This document shows positions 1-8,850 of a stretch of 64,000 nucleotides of DNA, in pieces. The stretch covers positions 1 to 64,000 of the forward strand of contig NZ_JBNNGK010000016.1 in the NCBI RefSeq assembly GCF_050268245.1, read 5' to 3'. Made by a program: the position numbers and the translations under genes. Source of the DNA: JBNNGK01 sp050268245 (GTDB taxonomy: Bacteria; Pseudomonadota; Gammaproteobacteria; Enterobacterales; Enterobacteriaceae). Each line of letters begins with the position of its first letter. Position 1 is the first letter of the stretch. The notes below the pieces were generated by a model, which had not been told where the DNA came from, ran no database searches, and saw only the letters and a list, made by a program, of their open reading frames with translations.

Positions 1-274
1 GGGCGCGGCGTGCCACGCCCCTACTCGGTGGGTGGGGCTGGAAGATGCATAATTTGTCCACGTTGCTAAAACATAGGGGGCGAACATGTTCGCCCCGCAG
101 CCAGAGTTAAGCGATCGTGACGGGCGTGGCGTGCCACGCCCCTACTCGGTGGGTGGGGCTGGAAGATGCATAATTTGTCCACGTTGCTAAAACGTAGGGG
201 GCGAACATGTTCGTCCCGCAGCCAGCGTTAAGCGATCGTGACGGGTGCGGCGTGCCACGCCCCTACGCGGTGGG
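1..274. repeat. 121-bp tandem repeat with nested palindromes, 2.3 copies
   Basis: Copies start at 1, 122 and 243 (the last one only about 32 bp), so the period is 121 bp; the array may continue upstream of the window. Each unit holds an odd palindrome GGCGTGCCACGCC (7-19 in copy 1) and a perfect 20-bp palindrome GGGGCGAACATGTTCGCCCC (77-96 in copy 1; one mismatch in copy 2 at 198-217). The copies differ at only a few bases. This looks like an enterobacterial intergenic repeat family that has duplicated locally. No coding potential is convincing here. Confidence 0.9.
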
Positions 275-354
275 CACGATCGGTTGGCAACGTGTTCATG
301 CGCTGATAACGACCATAGCATTAGCCGAGTGGCATTATGCCACTGGCGGCGCTA

Positions 355-1854
355 TTAATAACGAATGCAGACGGATTTTGACTCGGTATAGGCATCTAAC
401 CAGTTTGGGCCAAAATCACGTCCACTGCCGGACTGTTTGGCTCCGCCGAAAGGCATATTGGCGTCTATCAAGGTATGGCTGTTCACCCATACCGTGCCTG
501 CCTGAATGCGCGGTGTAAAAGCCATGGCGGTTTGCAGGCTGGTGGTCCATAAGCTGGCGGTGAGCCCATAATCGGTATCATTGGCTTTGCGCAGCGCCTC
601 TTCGCCATCGGCGACGCGAATGAGGTTCACTACCGGGCCAAAGACCTCTTCACGCGTCAGCTTGAGATGGTCGTCAGGGTTCAGCACTAATGTGGGCGGA
701 ATATAGAAACCGTCACCCACCGGGCCTGCAGATCCGCGGATTAACTCCGCCCGGTTGTCTTGGGCTTCGGCCAAATAGGCGGCAACCTTATCGCGATGCG
801 CACGTGAGGCCAGCGGATTGATTTGTGCGCTGGCGTCCATTCCTGGGCCGACCTGCAGCGATTTTACCGCCTGTTCGAAACCTGCCACCAGTCGATCGTA
901 GATCGGTGCTTCAATGTAAATACGTGAGCTGGCAGCGCACACCTGTCCTTGATTGAGGAAACTGCCCATCATCAATCCTTCGATCACCTGTTCAATATCG
1001 GCATCTTTTAACACGATGGCTGGATTTTTGCCGCCGAGCTCTAACGTGACGCGGGTCAGGCGGTCGGCTGCCACCCGGGCGATGCCTTTGCCAACCGGTG
1101 TGGAGCCGGTGAAACTAATTTTTGCCACCAGTGGATGTTCACTCAATGCCTTGCCGCACACCGCACCGTTGCCCGTGACGATATTAAAGACGCCCGGCGG
1201 TACGCCAGCCTCACAGGCTAATTCAGCCATGCGTAATAAGGTAAGCGGGGTCGTTTCCGAGGGTTTAATCACGATGGAACAACCGGCAGCCAGTGCCGGC
1301 ATCACTTTCCACATGCCGATCATCAGTGGAAAATTCCACGGCACAATCCCGGCGACGACGCCGATCGGTTCTTTGCGGGTGTAAACCTGATATTTGGCAC
1401 CTGGCGGCATGGGGATCGACACATCCAAGGTTTGGCCGGTGATTTTGGTGGCCAGCCCGGCGGTGTAGCGCATCCAGTTGAGTGTGCAACCGACTTCGAA
1501 GGCGCGGGAGATGGCAATTGATTTACCCTGTTCCAGCGTTTCTAGCTGCGCCAGTTCCTCCGCGTGCTGTTCAACCAGATCGGCATACCGCAGCAGAATA
1601 CGTTCACGTTCAGCGGGTAAACGTTGCGACCATATTCCGCTGGTAAATGCTTGATGAGCGGACTGCACAGCACCCGCAACGTCTGCAGCACAGGCGTCGG
1701 CCGTGGAGGCGATGGGCTGGCCGTCGGCGGGGTTATAAACCGGCAGGCGTTGATCGCTCTGGGATGGCTGCCATTGTCCGTCGATATACAGGCCATGCTG
1801 ACGCTTAAGGAAACGCAACACGCTGTCCAAAATGGTGACTGAATTATCAGACAT
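355..1854 (-). CDS. feaB: Phenylacetaldehyde dehydrogenase FeaB
   Basis: NAD-dependent aldehyde dehydrogenase that oxidises phenylacetaldehyde to phenylacetate, the second step of phenylethylamine breakdown in E. coli. The 499-residue protein has the E. coli FeaB length and close similarity along its whole length as I recall that sequence. Visible family residues are the PWNFP motif (Asn174), the general base Glu272 in LELGGK and the catalytic Cys306 in NQGQVCA. I start at the ATG at 1854, which has GGAGAG a few bases upstream; a TTG at 1881 would add nine residues but lacks such a site. No tynA (amine oxidase) or feaR lies nearby, so the aldehyde may come from another source, for example the 2-oxoacid decarboxylase at 4685-6364. 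Other aryl aldehydes such as indole-3-acetaldehyde are possible substrates. Confidence 0.9.
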   Translation of the reverse strand: MSDNSVTILDSVLRFLKRQHGLYIDGQWQPSQSDQRLPVYNPADGQPIASTADACAADVAGAVQSAHQAFTSGIWSQRLPAERERILLRYADLVEQHAEELAQLETLEQGKSIAISRAFEVGCTLNWMRYTAGLATKITGQTLDVSIPMPPGAKYQVYTRKEPIGVVAGIVPWNFPLMIGMWKVMPALAAGCSIVIKPSETTPLTLLRMAELACEAGVPPGVFNIVTGNGAVCGKALSEHPLVAKISFTGSTPVGKGIARVAADRLTRVTLELGGKNPAIVLKDADIEQVIEGLMMGSFLNQGQVCAASSRIYIEAPIYDRLVAGFEQAVKSLQVGPGMDASAQINPLASRAHRDKVAAYLAEAQDNRAELIRGSAGPVGDGFYIPPTLVLNPDDHLKLTREEVFGPVVNLIRVADGEEALRKANDTDYGLTASLWTTSLQTAMAFTPRIQAGTVWVNSHTLIDANMPFGGAKQSGSGRDFGPNWLDAYTESKSVCIRY

Positions 1855-1997
1855 AAGCTCTCCGATCGGGTTAAAGGGCAAATTAACCTTATCAGTCTAG
1901 GCGCTGTGTCGAACGAGAGCTTATTTTTGTTTGGCAACCGATTTGCTCTGGGTGTCAATCGGCAGAGCGAGGCGTACCGGCGTACGCCTATGGGGAA

Positions 1998-2636
1998 TTA
2001 TGAACTCAGAGTTGCAAGGCGGGTAGCAAAGCCGAGGAATAATAAACCGATCAGGCCATTGCCCAATTTCGCCAGCCGCTTTTTATGGCTGAAGAAATGC
2101 GCCAACATGCTGCCCGCAAAAATCAGCGTGGTCATATAAACAAAGCTAACCGACTCTAAAATCAGTGCCAAAATGGTGTATGACAACCCGGTATGCGCAT
2201 AATTAAAATCAATAAACTGCACAAAGAACGACACGTAAAACAATATCGCTTTGGGATTGGTCAGACTCAAGGTCAGCGACTTACGCAGAATGCTGTGGCT
2301 GCTTTCTAGCGGAGGGTGTTCCGCCTGATTCTTTTGGATAAAGTTGGCGTAAAGAATTTTCGCACCCAGGAACAATAAATAAATAGCGCCTAAATAGCGC
2401 ACCAGCGTGAATAAGAACGGTGTGGTGCGAATCAGCGTAGCAATGCCGATATAGGCGCAGAAAATTAAAATAGCATCACCGATAAAAACGCCCAGTGCGG
2501 CGGTATAGCCGGCGCGGACACCGCGTGAAATACCGGTTTTCAAGACAAACAGGGTATTTGGGCCGGGCAGAATAATAATAAATACCACCCCGGCCAAATA
2601 GGTCCACAGATTCAGGACGCCAAAACTTTCTAACAC
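1998..2636 (-). CDS. leuE: Leucine efflux protein LeuE (LysE/RhtB family)
   Basis: Inner-membrane amino-acid exporter of the LysE/RhtB family, 212 residues, with about six hydrophobic segments. The N-terminal family signature PGPNTLFVLK is present near residues 24-33 and the central stretch SLTNPKAILFYVSFFVQF matches E. coli LeuE (YeaS), which exports leucine and some analogues. The start is a GTG at 2636 with GAGG six bases upstream. It stands alone, between feaB and tehB, all on the minus strand but with 117-143 bp gaps, so it is probably its own transcription unit. Confidence 0.88.
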   Translation of the reverse strand: MLESFGVLNLWTYLAGVVFIIILPGPNTLFVLKTGISRGVRAGYTAALGVFIGDAILIFCAYIGIATLIRTTPFLFTLVRYLGAIYLLFLGAKILYANFIQKNQAEHPPLESSHSILRKSLTLSLTNPKAILFYVSFFVQFIDFNYAHTGLSYTILALILESVSFVYMTTLIFAGSMLAHFFSHKKRLAKLGNGLIGLLFLGFATRLATLSS

Positions 2637-2753
2637 GATAACCTCACAAGCCTTCTAAACGCGCAATCAATAGCGTGATCCTTGGCTCATCCTCGAGCCG
2701 GGCGCGATCCTAACGCTGCGCGCCGGGCTTGGCAACGTGAATCCGTGCGATAA

Positions 2754-3350
2754 TTATTTTCGCGCCAGCAACGTGGCAAAACGCAGTTTGATCCGCTTCC
2801 CGCTAGCGTCGGTTTTATGCAATTCACCCACGTCTTCGTTGTACTTCACGATTTCCCAATCGCGATAATAGTCCTTCAACTCATTAGGCTTGAAGGTAAA
2901 AGAAAACGGCAAGGGGCAGGGAAAGTCTGCGGTGTCCATCGCGGCAACAATCAGGTTGTGACCACCGCGAACGGTGCTGTTTTGCATATCTTGAATCAGA
3001 GGGGGAATGGCCTGGCGTTGCAGAAACATCATTACCACTGTGGATAGGATGAAGTCATATGACCCGCTAAATCGATGGGTGTTCAGATCTTGCACGCTTG
3101 CGCGGATATGGTTTAAACGTTCGGCATCAATGATTTTGTTGAGTTCGGCCACGCTGAGCGCATTTTTATCCCAGGCGGTCACATCGAAACCTTTCAGATT
3201 CAGATACAACGCGTTGCGGCCACCGCCACAGCCGAGATCGAGAGCCGTGCCGGTGCTTAACCGATCGACCGCCGCAATCACCTCAGAATGGGTGCGGGTT
3301 AAACCGTATTTTTGCTGGTAATAGTCTTCCGGTTGAATGACTGATGGCAT
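2754..3350 (-). CDS. tehB: Tellurite methyltransferase TehB
   Basis: S-adenosylmethionine-dependent methyltransferase of 198 residues, cytosolic, that gives tellurite resistance by methylating tellurite or selenite compounds. The SAM-binding motif LDLGCGGGRNALYL (about residues 38-51) and the TehB-specific C-terminal block WEIVKYNEDVGELHKTDA are present. It starts at an ATG with TAGGAGA upstream. The partner membrane protein gene tehA, next to tehB in E. coli, is not present in the adjacent DNA. Confidence 0.9.
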   Translation of the reverse strand: MPSVIQPEDYYQQKYGLTRTHSEVIAAVDRLSTGTALDLGCGGGRNALYLNLKGFDVTAWDKNALSVAELNKIIDAERLNHIRASVQDLNTHRFSGSYDFILSTVVMMFLQRQAIPPLIQDMQNSTVRGGHNLIVAAMDTADFPCPLPFSFTFKPNELKDYYRDWEIVKYNEDVGELHKTDASGKRIKLRFATLLARK

Positions 3351-3491
3351 GAGATTCTCCTAATTATAAAATGCATATAAAATACATATTAATGTTGTAA
3401 TTGGCTACCGGCAGGCTACGGCAAAGCAGATTTCCACGACCAAGACTGGATCATAAAAGGGAGCTGGGATAACGTCTTTCACGTTGATGTC

Positions 3492-4625
3492 ATGATAATC
3501 AGAGAAAAAATGCGTTTTTACTTCAATATTGACTGTATTTATATTTTTCGACCGCTGATGCTTACCGGTCTGTTAATTCTGGCAGGGTGTAGCAGCAATA
3601 CCGGTAATCAAACGCCTGCACCGCGGCCAGCGGATGTGAAGGCGCAGGTGATTAAACTGATGCCAGCCAGCGCCCACGATCGTCAAGGTTGGGCGACCGA
3701 TATTACCGCGGCTTTTGCTGCACAGGGCCTTGAGCCGAGCGTTGAGAACTTATGTTCGGTGTTGGCGGTGACGGAGCAAGAATCCACTTTTCACGCCGAT
3801 CCGCAGGTGCCGGGTTTGGCCAATATCGCTTGGAAGGAGATCGATCGTCGTGCCGATCGGCTACATATTCCCCATTTCCTGGTGCGAACCGCGCTGATGA
3901 TCCATTCATCGAATGGCAAAAGTTACGCTGAACGCTTGGACAAAGTACGCAGTGAAAAAGAGTTAAGTGCGATATTTGACGATTTCATCGACATGGTGCC
4001 GATGGGGCAGCGGCTATTTGGCAATCTAAATCCGGTGCGAACCGGGGGGCCTATGCAGGTCAGCATCGCTTTCGCTGAGGCTAACGCAAAAGGGTATCCG
4101 TACCCCGTCGACGGCTCAATTCGCCGTGAAGTATTCAGCCGGCGCGGCGGTATGTATTTCGGTATCAAGCACCTGCTTGATTACCCGGCTAATTACAGTC
4201 GCTCACTGTATCGTTTCGCCGATTTTAACGCTGGGCGATATGCCAGCCGTAATGCGGCGTTTCAGAGTGCGGTTAGCCGGGTGAGCGGTATTCCGCTTGC
4301 GTTGGACGGGGATTTAATCAACTACGGCAGCGATAAGCCGGGCACCACCGAACTGGCGGTTCGGTCGTTGAGCACGCGCCTGGGGATGAGCCACTCAGCG
4401 ATTCGCCGCGCGCTGGAAAAAGGCAACCGTCTCGATTTTGAAAATACCGCTCTGTATAAGCAACTCTTTGTTCTGGCTGAGAAAACGGAAGGCAGGACGT
4501 TACCGCGTGAAATGCTGCCGGGCATTACTTTGGAAAGCCCTAAGATTACCCGCAAGCTGACAACGGCGTGGTTTGCCAAACGGGTAGATGAGCGTCGGCA
4601 GCGTTGCCTGAAACGGGCTCATTGA
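3492..4625 (+). CDS. yaiW: DUF1615 outer-membrane lipoprotein YaiW
   Basis: 377-residue lipoprotein matching E. coli YaiW (DUF1615) over its length. It has a hydrophobic N-terminal segment ending in the lipobox LILAGC, with the lipidated Cys at residue 33 of this reading. Conserved family blocks such as SIAFAEANAKGYPYPVDG and RFADFNAG are intact. In E. coli YaiW is a surface-exposed lipoprotein linked to uptake of the proline-rich peptide Bac7 together with the SbmA transporter, whose gene is adjacent there; sbmA is not next to this copy. The start is uncertain: ATGs at 3492, 3510 and 3558 are in frame and none has a strong ribosome-binding site, and a shorter signal peptide would be more typical. 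Confidence 0.87.
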   Translation: MIIREKMRFYFNIDCIYIFRPLMLTGLLILAGCSSNTGNQTPAPRPADVKAQVIKLMPASAHDRQGWATDITAAFAAQGLEPSVENLCSVLAVTEQESTFHADPQVPGLANIAWKEIDRRADRLHIPHFLVRTALMIHSSNGKSYAERLDKVRSEKELSAIFDDFIDMVPMGQRLFGNLNPVRTGGPMQVSIAFAEANAKGYPYPVDGSIRREVFSRRGGMYFGIKHLLDYPANYSRSLYRFADFNAGRYASRNAAFQSAVSRVSGIPLALDGDLINYGSDKPGTTELAVRSLSTRLGMSHSAIRRALEKGNRLDFENTALYKQLFVLAEKTEGRTLPREMLPGITLESPKITRKLTTAWFAKRVDERRQRCLKRAH

Positions 4626-4684
4626 TTAGGCATCGGCCCCCCACGGAGACTTATTTCAGCGAGAAGGTGGGGCCGAGCGGTAGG

Positions 4685-6364
4685 TTAAGCGCAGCGTCGC
4701 GGATTGCTCAATCCGAAGTTGAAGTTATTGCAACGGTGACAGAATTCCTTCATGACCGGTGGTGTATCCATCATCGGTAATTTCACTTCAATAAAGGCCA
4801 GCGTTTCCTGCCGTGATGCCTGCTCCAGCGCTAACTCCAATTGCTGGCTGGTTTCTACGGTGGCGCCAAACGGCTTGGCTTCGGTATTCAGTACCGCCGG
4901 CAGCTTGGCATAATCCCAAGGGCCGATGTCGTTATACGATGAGGTTTCGCCCAGAATGTAGCGCTCGATGGTGTACCCATCGTTATTGATCAGGAAAATA
5001 ATCGGTTTTTGTTCGTAGCGTAACAGCGTAGAGACTTCTTGCGCGGTGAGTTGGAATGAACCGTCGCCGATAAACAGCATATGCCGCCGCTCAGGCGCCG
5101 CCATCAGCGTGCCAAGCAGCGCGGGCAAGGTATAACCAATGGAGCCCCAAATCGGTTGGTTGACCACTTTCACGCCATCGGGCATGCGCATACCGCCCAG
5201 CGCCGCGCCGCAAGTCCCATTCTCCACCACTAAGACATCATCTTCACGAATAAAACGGCTAATGCGTGGCCAGAAAGTGGCATGTTCGAGCGGTGTGTGA
5301 TCGGGGGGCGACAATGTATCGTGTTGGTGCGGTAGCACTTCCATGGGGGATGCGGCTTCATTGCCTGAGCTATCGAGTAGTGCTTGTAATAAGTCCGTGG
5401 TCGCGACCGCAGGGTAAGCGGTATTGCCCAGCGTTAATGAGTAAGGTTGAATATCTACCCGCGCTTGTTCAGGGATCTGATGTGAGAAATAGCCGGTAAT
5501 TGAATCGACGAGTCGCACGCCAAAGCATAACACGCAGTCAGAACTAGCCATGTATTCAAACAGCTCAGGGCGCGATAAATTACCGCTGTAACCCCCCATC
5601 CAACCGGCGGTAGTTTCCGGGATAATACATTTTGCGGTAGGCATATTGGTCAGCGGAATAGCGAATTTATGTGCGACGTCGATGACCAATTGTTGTAACT
5701 GATAGCGATCGACCATTTGATCGACCAACATGATAGGGCGCTGTGCCAGACGTAAACGCTGTAGTAACGCTTTGGCCGCCAATTGCAGATTATAGTGGTC
5801 ACTGTCTGGCAGACGTGGCGTCATTGCGGTGCCTGCTATGTCTATCTCAACATCACAAATATCTGAGGGAAGCTGGAGATAGACCGGTTTCTTTTCTGTC
5901 CACGCCGCCGCCAGCACGCGCGGGATTTCTACGGCGGCATTTTCCGGGGTAATCAGCGCCTGAGCGACGGTAAATTGCTTAAAACAGTGCATGACATTAT
6001 CGAAATTACCGTCGGCCAGTGTGTGATGCAATAAAGCCCGCCCTTTCATGGCGTGCAGTGGCGGGGTACCTGATAGACAAATAACCGGGGATGATTCGGC
6101 ATACGCGCCTGCAATGGCGGAAAGTGCCGCCAAATCGCCAACGCCATAAGTGGTGATCAAGGCACCTGCACCGTTTAAACGTGCGTAGCCATCAGCGGCA
6201 TAAGAGGCATTCAGCTCATTGCAGTTGCCAATAAACTGCGTGTTTTGATCATGTTCAATCAGTTCCAGCAGGGCCAGATTATAATCGCCGGGCACGCCGT
6301 AAATATGTTTGATATTAAGCGCGCGCAGTTGTTGCAGGATAAATTGTCCTAGGGTGATTTTCAT
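4685..6364 (-). CDS. ipdC: Indolepyruvate/pyruvate decarboxylase family enzyme (IpdC-like)
   Basis: 559-residue thiamine-diphosphate-dependent 2-oxoacid decarboxylase. Family residues visible are the cofactor-activating Glu50 (in NELNASYAADGYAR), the His113-His114 pair (LLHHTL) and the C-terminal ThDP/Mg motif GDGS followed by INNDGYTIE. The family includes indole-3-pyruvate decarboxylase (IpdC), phenylpyruvate decarboxylase and bacterial pyruvate decarboxylase. Enterobacterial members are usually annotated as IpdC, which makes indole-3-acetaldehyde from the tryptophan transamination product. Substrate preference cannot be fixed from sequence by eye. An 855-bp region without a gene lies upstream. 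The aldehyde dehydrogenase at 355-1854 could oxidise its aldehyde product. Confidence 0.82.
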   Translation of the reverse strand: MKITLGQFILQQLRALNIKHIYGVPGDYNLALLELIEHDQNTQFIGNCNELNASYAADGYARLNGAGALITTYGVGDLAALSAIAGAYAESSPVICLSGTPPLHAMKGRALLHHTLADGNFDNVMHCFKQFTVAQALITPENAAVEIPRVLAAAWTEKKPVYLQLPSDICDVEIDIAGTAMTPRLPDSDHYNLQLAAKALLQRLRLAQRPIMLVDQMVDRYQLQQLVIDVAHKFAIPLTNMPTAKCIIPETTAGWMGGYSGNLSRPELFEYMASSDCVLCFGVRLVDSITGYFSHQIPEQARVDIQPYSLTLGNTAYPAVATTDLLQALLDSSGNEAASPMEVLPHQHDTLSPPDHTPLEHATFWPRISRFIREDDVLVVENGTCGAALGGMRMPDGVKVVNQPIWGSIGYTLPALLGTLMAAPERRHMLFIGDGSFQLTAQEVSTLLRYEQKPIIFLINNDGYTIERYILGETSSYNDIGPWDYAKLPAVLNTEAKPFGATVETSQQLELALEQASRQETLAFIEVKLPMMDTPPVMKEFCHRCNNFNFGLSNPRRCA

Positions 6365-7219
6365 CTATTGCTCCGAATGTATTGTTTTGCTCTTATCAGG
6401 CAGAAATCAGCAATTGGTGTTGATGGTGATGTTGTGGTGGCAATGGCACAAAAATGCGCCAGCCGGTTTAACTGTTGTGTAACGTGCGGGTTGCTTCAAG
6501 CTAGGCGCGGTTGTCGCGATGTGTGATGATGTATGCCTTGCTTTACGTCAACAGGGGGGCGCGCTAATGCAGCCTTGATGCGCTCTGCCGCTTAATCGGT
6601 GTTTTTCATTGTGCGGAAAAGCCGCTAAGGGTTTGGCAGAAACCCATCATTGCGGGGTGTTTCGGTTGAATGAGTTGATGGCCGGTACTTTTGCTATTCC
6701 AAATTGTTCCGGTGTTATCAAGCGAACGGCATGAATGCATCTCTGCCACGTTCATTGAGCACGGCCACGCATCAACGGTCTGACACTGTGGTACAGCGGC
6801 ATGGACGTCAGATTATTGTTATTGGTGTTACCGTTTATTTACATTAACGTAACCTTATCCAGGACGGATAAGTTGTGAGTGGCTTAACAGCAACATGCAC
6901 TGATCGGGCCGCCGTGCGTGGCAACGATCACATTCGCGGAAAATCTGCCGGTAAATATATCTTCACACTCGCCAGAGCGGTTCATTTATCCATGCTGTCA
7001 CGCCGGTATCTGACAGACCTAAACCCGGCAGCAACGCGTGCAGGGTATATGGCCCGGCTCGCTTGTTAACCTTAATCAAACCCAACCTGGATTTTTCATA
7101 GGGTTAAGCTTAACGGAGCGACAACAAACGCCGGTTAATGGGGGGATAAGTAAAAGTCTGGCTTGATCTTGGCAAAGCGATAGGTAAGAATCGCCGACCG
7201 CAATTTATACAGGAGTTTT
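6365..7219. other. Long non-coding interval between ipdC and pagP
   Basis: 855 bp between divergently oriented genes with no convincing gene; the only open frame of note (6875-7069, GTG start) has no recognisable features. It contains a perfect inverted repeat CTTATCC-N5-GGATAAG at 6854-6872 and a 12-bp palindrome GTTAAGCTTAAC at 7103-7114. Promoters for both flanking genes must lie here. PagP is PhoP-controlled in Salmonella, but I see no clean PhoP box directly upstream. Confidence 0.5.
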
Positions 7220-7813
7220 ATGATGTTTTTTAAGCGAACGCTGTTGGTGGGTAGTATAGCGTTGATATTTCCTGCACTACCTTCCTACGCAGAGGTTGGT
7301 GCAGAAAATAGCAATGTCGTGCAGGCAAAAAAGCCCGGTTTATGGCAGCGTTTTACCGATAACGTTGCGGAAACGTGGAGTCATTCGCCGAATAAGGACA
7401 TTTATCTGCCCGCCATTACCTGGCATAACCGCTGGACTTATGATGATGAACACATCGATAAGTACAACGAGCGCCCGTGGGGGGCTGGCTACGGTATTTC
7501 ACGCTTCGATCAGGATGGCGACTGGCATGGCCTCTATATCATGGCGTTCAAGGACTCCTTTAACAAATGGGAGCCGATCGGGGGCTATGCTTACGAGAAA
7601 ATTTGGCGTCCGCTAGACGATAAGGATTTCCGTCTTGGCTTAGGATTCACTGCCAGCGTGACCGCGCGTGACAACTGGAACTACATTCCTATTCCGGCAC
7701 CGTTGCCGCTGGCTTCGATCGGCTATAAAAGCCTGACGTTCCAAGCAACTTACATTCCCGGAACCTACAACAATGGCAACGTGTTCTTTGCTTGGCTGCG
7801 TTGGCAGTTTTGA
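7220..7813 (+). CDS. pagP: Lipid A palmitoyltransferase PagP
   Basis: Outer-membrane beta-barrel enzyme that moves a palmitate chain from phospholipid to lipid A, hardening the outer membrane against cationic peptides. The 197-residue precursor has a signal peptide ending near SYA-EV. Catalytic residues are recognisable as His69, Asp112 and Ser113 in TWHNRW and FKDSFN, with the same 43/44-residue spacing as His33/Asp76/Ser77 of mature E. coli PagP. The protein ends in the usual aromatic residue (AWLRWQF) for barrel insertion. Two ATGs in tandem (7220, 7223) follow AGGAG; either could be used. Confidence 0.93.
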   Translation: MMFFKRTLLVGSIALIFPALPSYAEVGAENSNVVQAKKPGLWQRFTDNVAETWSHSPNKDIYLPAITWHNRWTYDDEHIDKYNERPWGAGYGISRFDQDGDWHGLYIMAFKDSFNKWEPIGGYAYEKIWRPLDDKDFRLGLGFTASVTARDNWNYIPIPAPLPLASIGYKSLTFQATYIPGTYNNGNVFFAWLRWQF

Positions 7814-7944
7814 GCTTAGCGCACTTCCTTTATGCTTAAAATCAAGCTTTTGGCCAGCCAAACGGAACTTGTCGTTGAGTATGGCGTCCGAACAGGTGGT
7901 GCGGCGATAACCGCCTACCGAGATAAAACAGGAGTTTGAGCACA

Positions 7945-8427
7945 ATGAACGGCAAACATCGTTTTCTGTTGGCGTTAGCATTAACGACATCTATGGCGGC
8001 GGGTACGGCACAAGCCGGTCTGATGGATTCTCTCGGCAGCGCTGCGAGTGAACTGAGTAAGTCGGGTGGTGATACGGGGGGAATGTCATTATCCGGCTTG
8101 ACCAGCCTGCTTAACGGTGGTGATAAGGCGTTAAGCGCCAATAGCATGACCAACGCTGCCGGTATCTTGCAATACTGCGTGAAGAACAACGTGCTCTCGC
8201 AACAGGGTGTTGACGGCGTACAGAACAAACTGATGGATAAACTGGGCATCAGCAGCAGTGCTAATGCGAACAGCCAGGATTATCAACAAGGGCTAGGTGG
8301 CCTGTTAAAGACCGGTGAGGGCAAAAGCCTGGATCTCAACAGCCTTGGTACTTCGCAAATTACCGAAAAAGTGAAGCAGAAAGCGTGTGATCTGGTGTTG
8401 AAACAGGGCAAATCGTTCATTTCCTGA
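7945..8427 (+). CDS. yjjA: DUF2501 family secreted protein (YjjA-like)
   Basis: 160-residue protein with a signal peptide cleaved about AQA-GL, then a Ser/Gly/Leu-rich region and the family block AGILQYCVKNN, with a second conserved Cys in KQKACDLVLKQG; the two cysteines may form a disulfide in the periplasm. It resembles E. coli YjjA (DUF2501), whose function is unknown. I choose the ATG at 7945 because CAGGAG lies ten bases upstream; the in-frame TTG at 7936 is too close to that site. Confidence 0.75.
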   Translation: MNGKHRFLLALALTTSMAAGTAQAGLMDSLGSAASELSKSGGDTGGMSLSGLTSLLNGGDKALSANSMTNAAGILQYCVKNNVLSQQGVDGVQNKLMDKLGISSSANANSQDYQQGLGGLLKTGEGKSLDLNSLGTSQITEKVKQKACDLVLKQGKSFIS

Positions 8428-8538
8428 TAACGCACCATCGTAGACGCGCGACAGGCATTGGCTCTGTGAGCAATGTCTGGGCATTCTAGGTGGCAGCGCG
8501 CGACATCGTATGAACACCCCCCCGTCAGGTTGAGTCAA

Positions 8539-8805
8539 ATGAATAAAACTGTGCTGTATATTTTGCTTGCGAGCAGCGTTTTGTTACAAGGATGCCATTA
8601 CGTGAAGACTTACGACGCACCCGCGCCTGTGCAGGTGAAAGCGATCGGTATGGCGAATCCTGCTGATGTTTATTGCACTCAGATCGGTGGCAAGTTAAAC
8701 GCCAAACATAATGCGCAGGGGCAATATTCTACCTGCAGCTTACCGAGCGGTGAGGAGATCGAAAGTTGGGAGTTATTCCGCCGCGATCATCCGGTAAAAA
8801 AATAG
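8539..8805 (+). CDS. DUF333 family small lipoprotein
   Basis: 88-residue putative lipoprotein. A short signal sequence ends in the lipobox VLLQGC (Cys19). The C-terminal half carries the DUF333 pattern: ANPADVYCTQIGGKL, a Gly/Tyr-Cys segment and LPSGEEIESWELFRRD, seen in small enterobacterial lipoproteins and N-terminal to HslJ-like proteins. Function is not established. The start ATG at 8539 leaves a normal signal peptide; a longer reading from 8473 would bury it. A small hairpin (8815-8835) follows, between this gene and the convergent LysR gene. Confidence 0.8.
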   Translation: MNKTVLYILLASSVLLQGCHYVKTYDAPAPVQVKAIGMANPADVYCTQIGGKLNAKHNAQGQYSTCSLPSGEEIESWELFRRDHPVKK

Positions 8806-8850
8806 CATTCGGCCGCCTGCAATAACGCTGCAGGCGACATCCTTTCATCA

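Noticed and set aside
207..518. 103-residue plus-strand open frame
   Set aside because: Runs from the repeat array into feaB on the other strand; no family features.
6462..6480. PhoP-box-like GGTTTA-N5-TGTGTA
   Set aside because: One mismatch to the consensus, more than 700 bp from pagP and on the ipdC side; probably chance.
6875..7069. 64-residue frame in the ipdC-pagP gap
   Set aside because: GTG start without a useful ribosome-binding site and no recognisable features.
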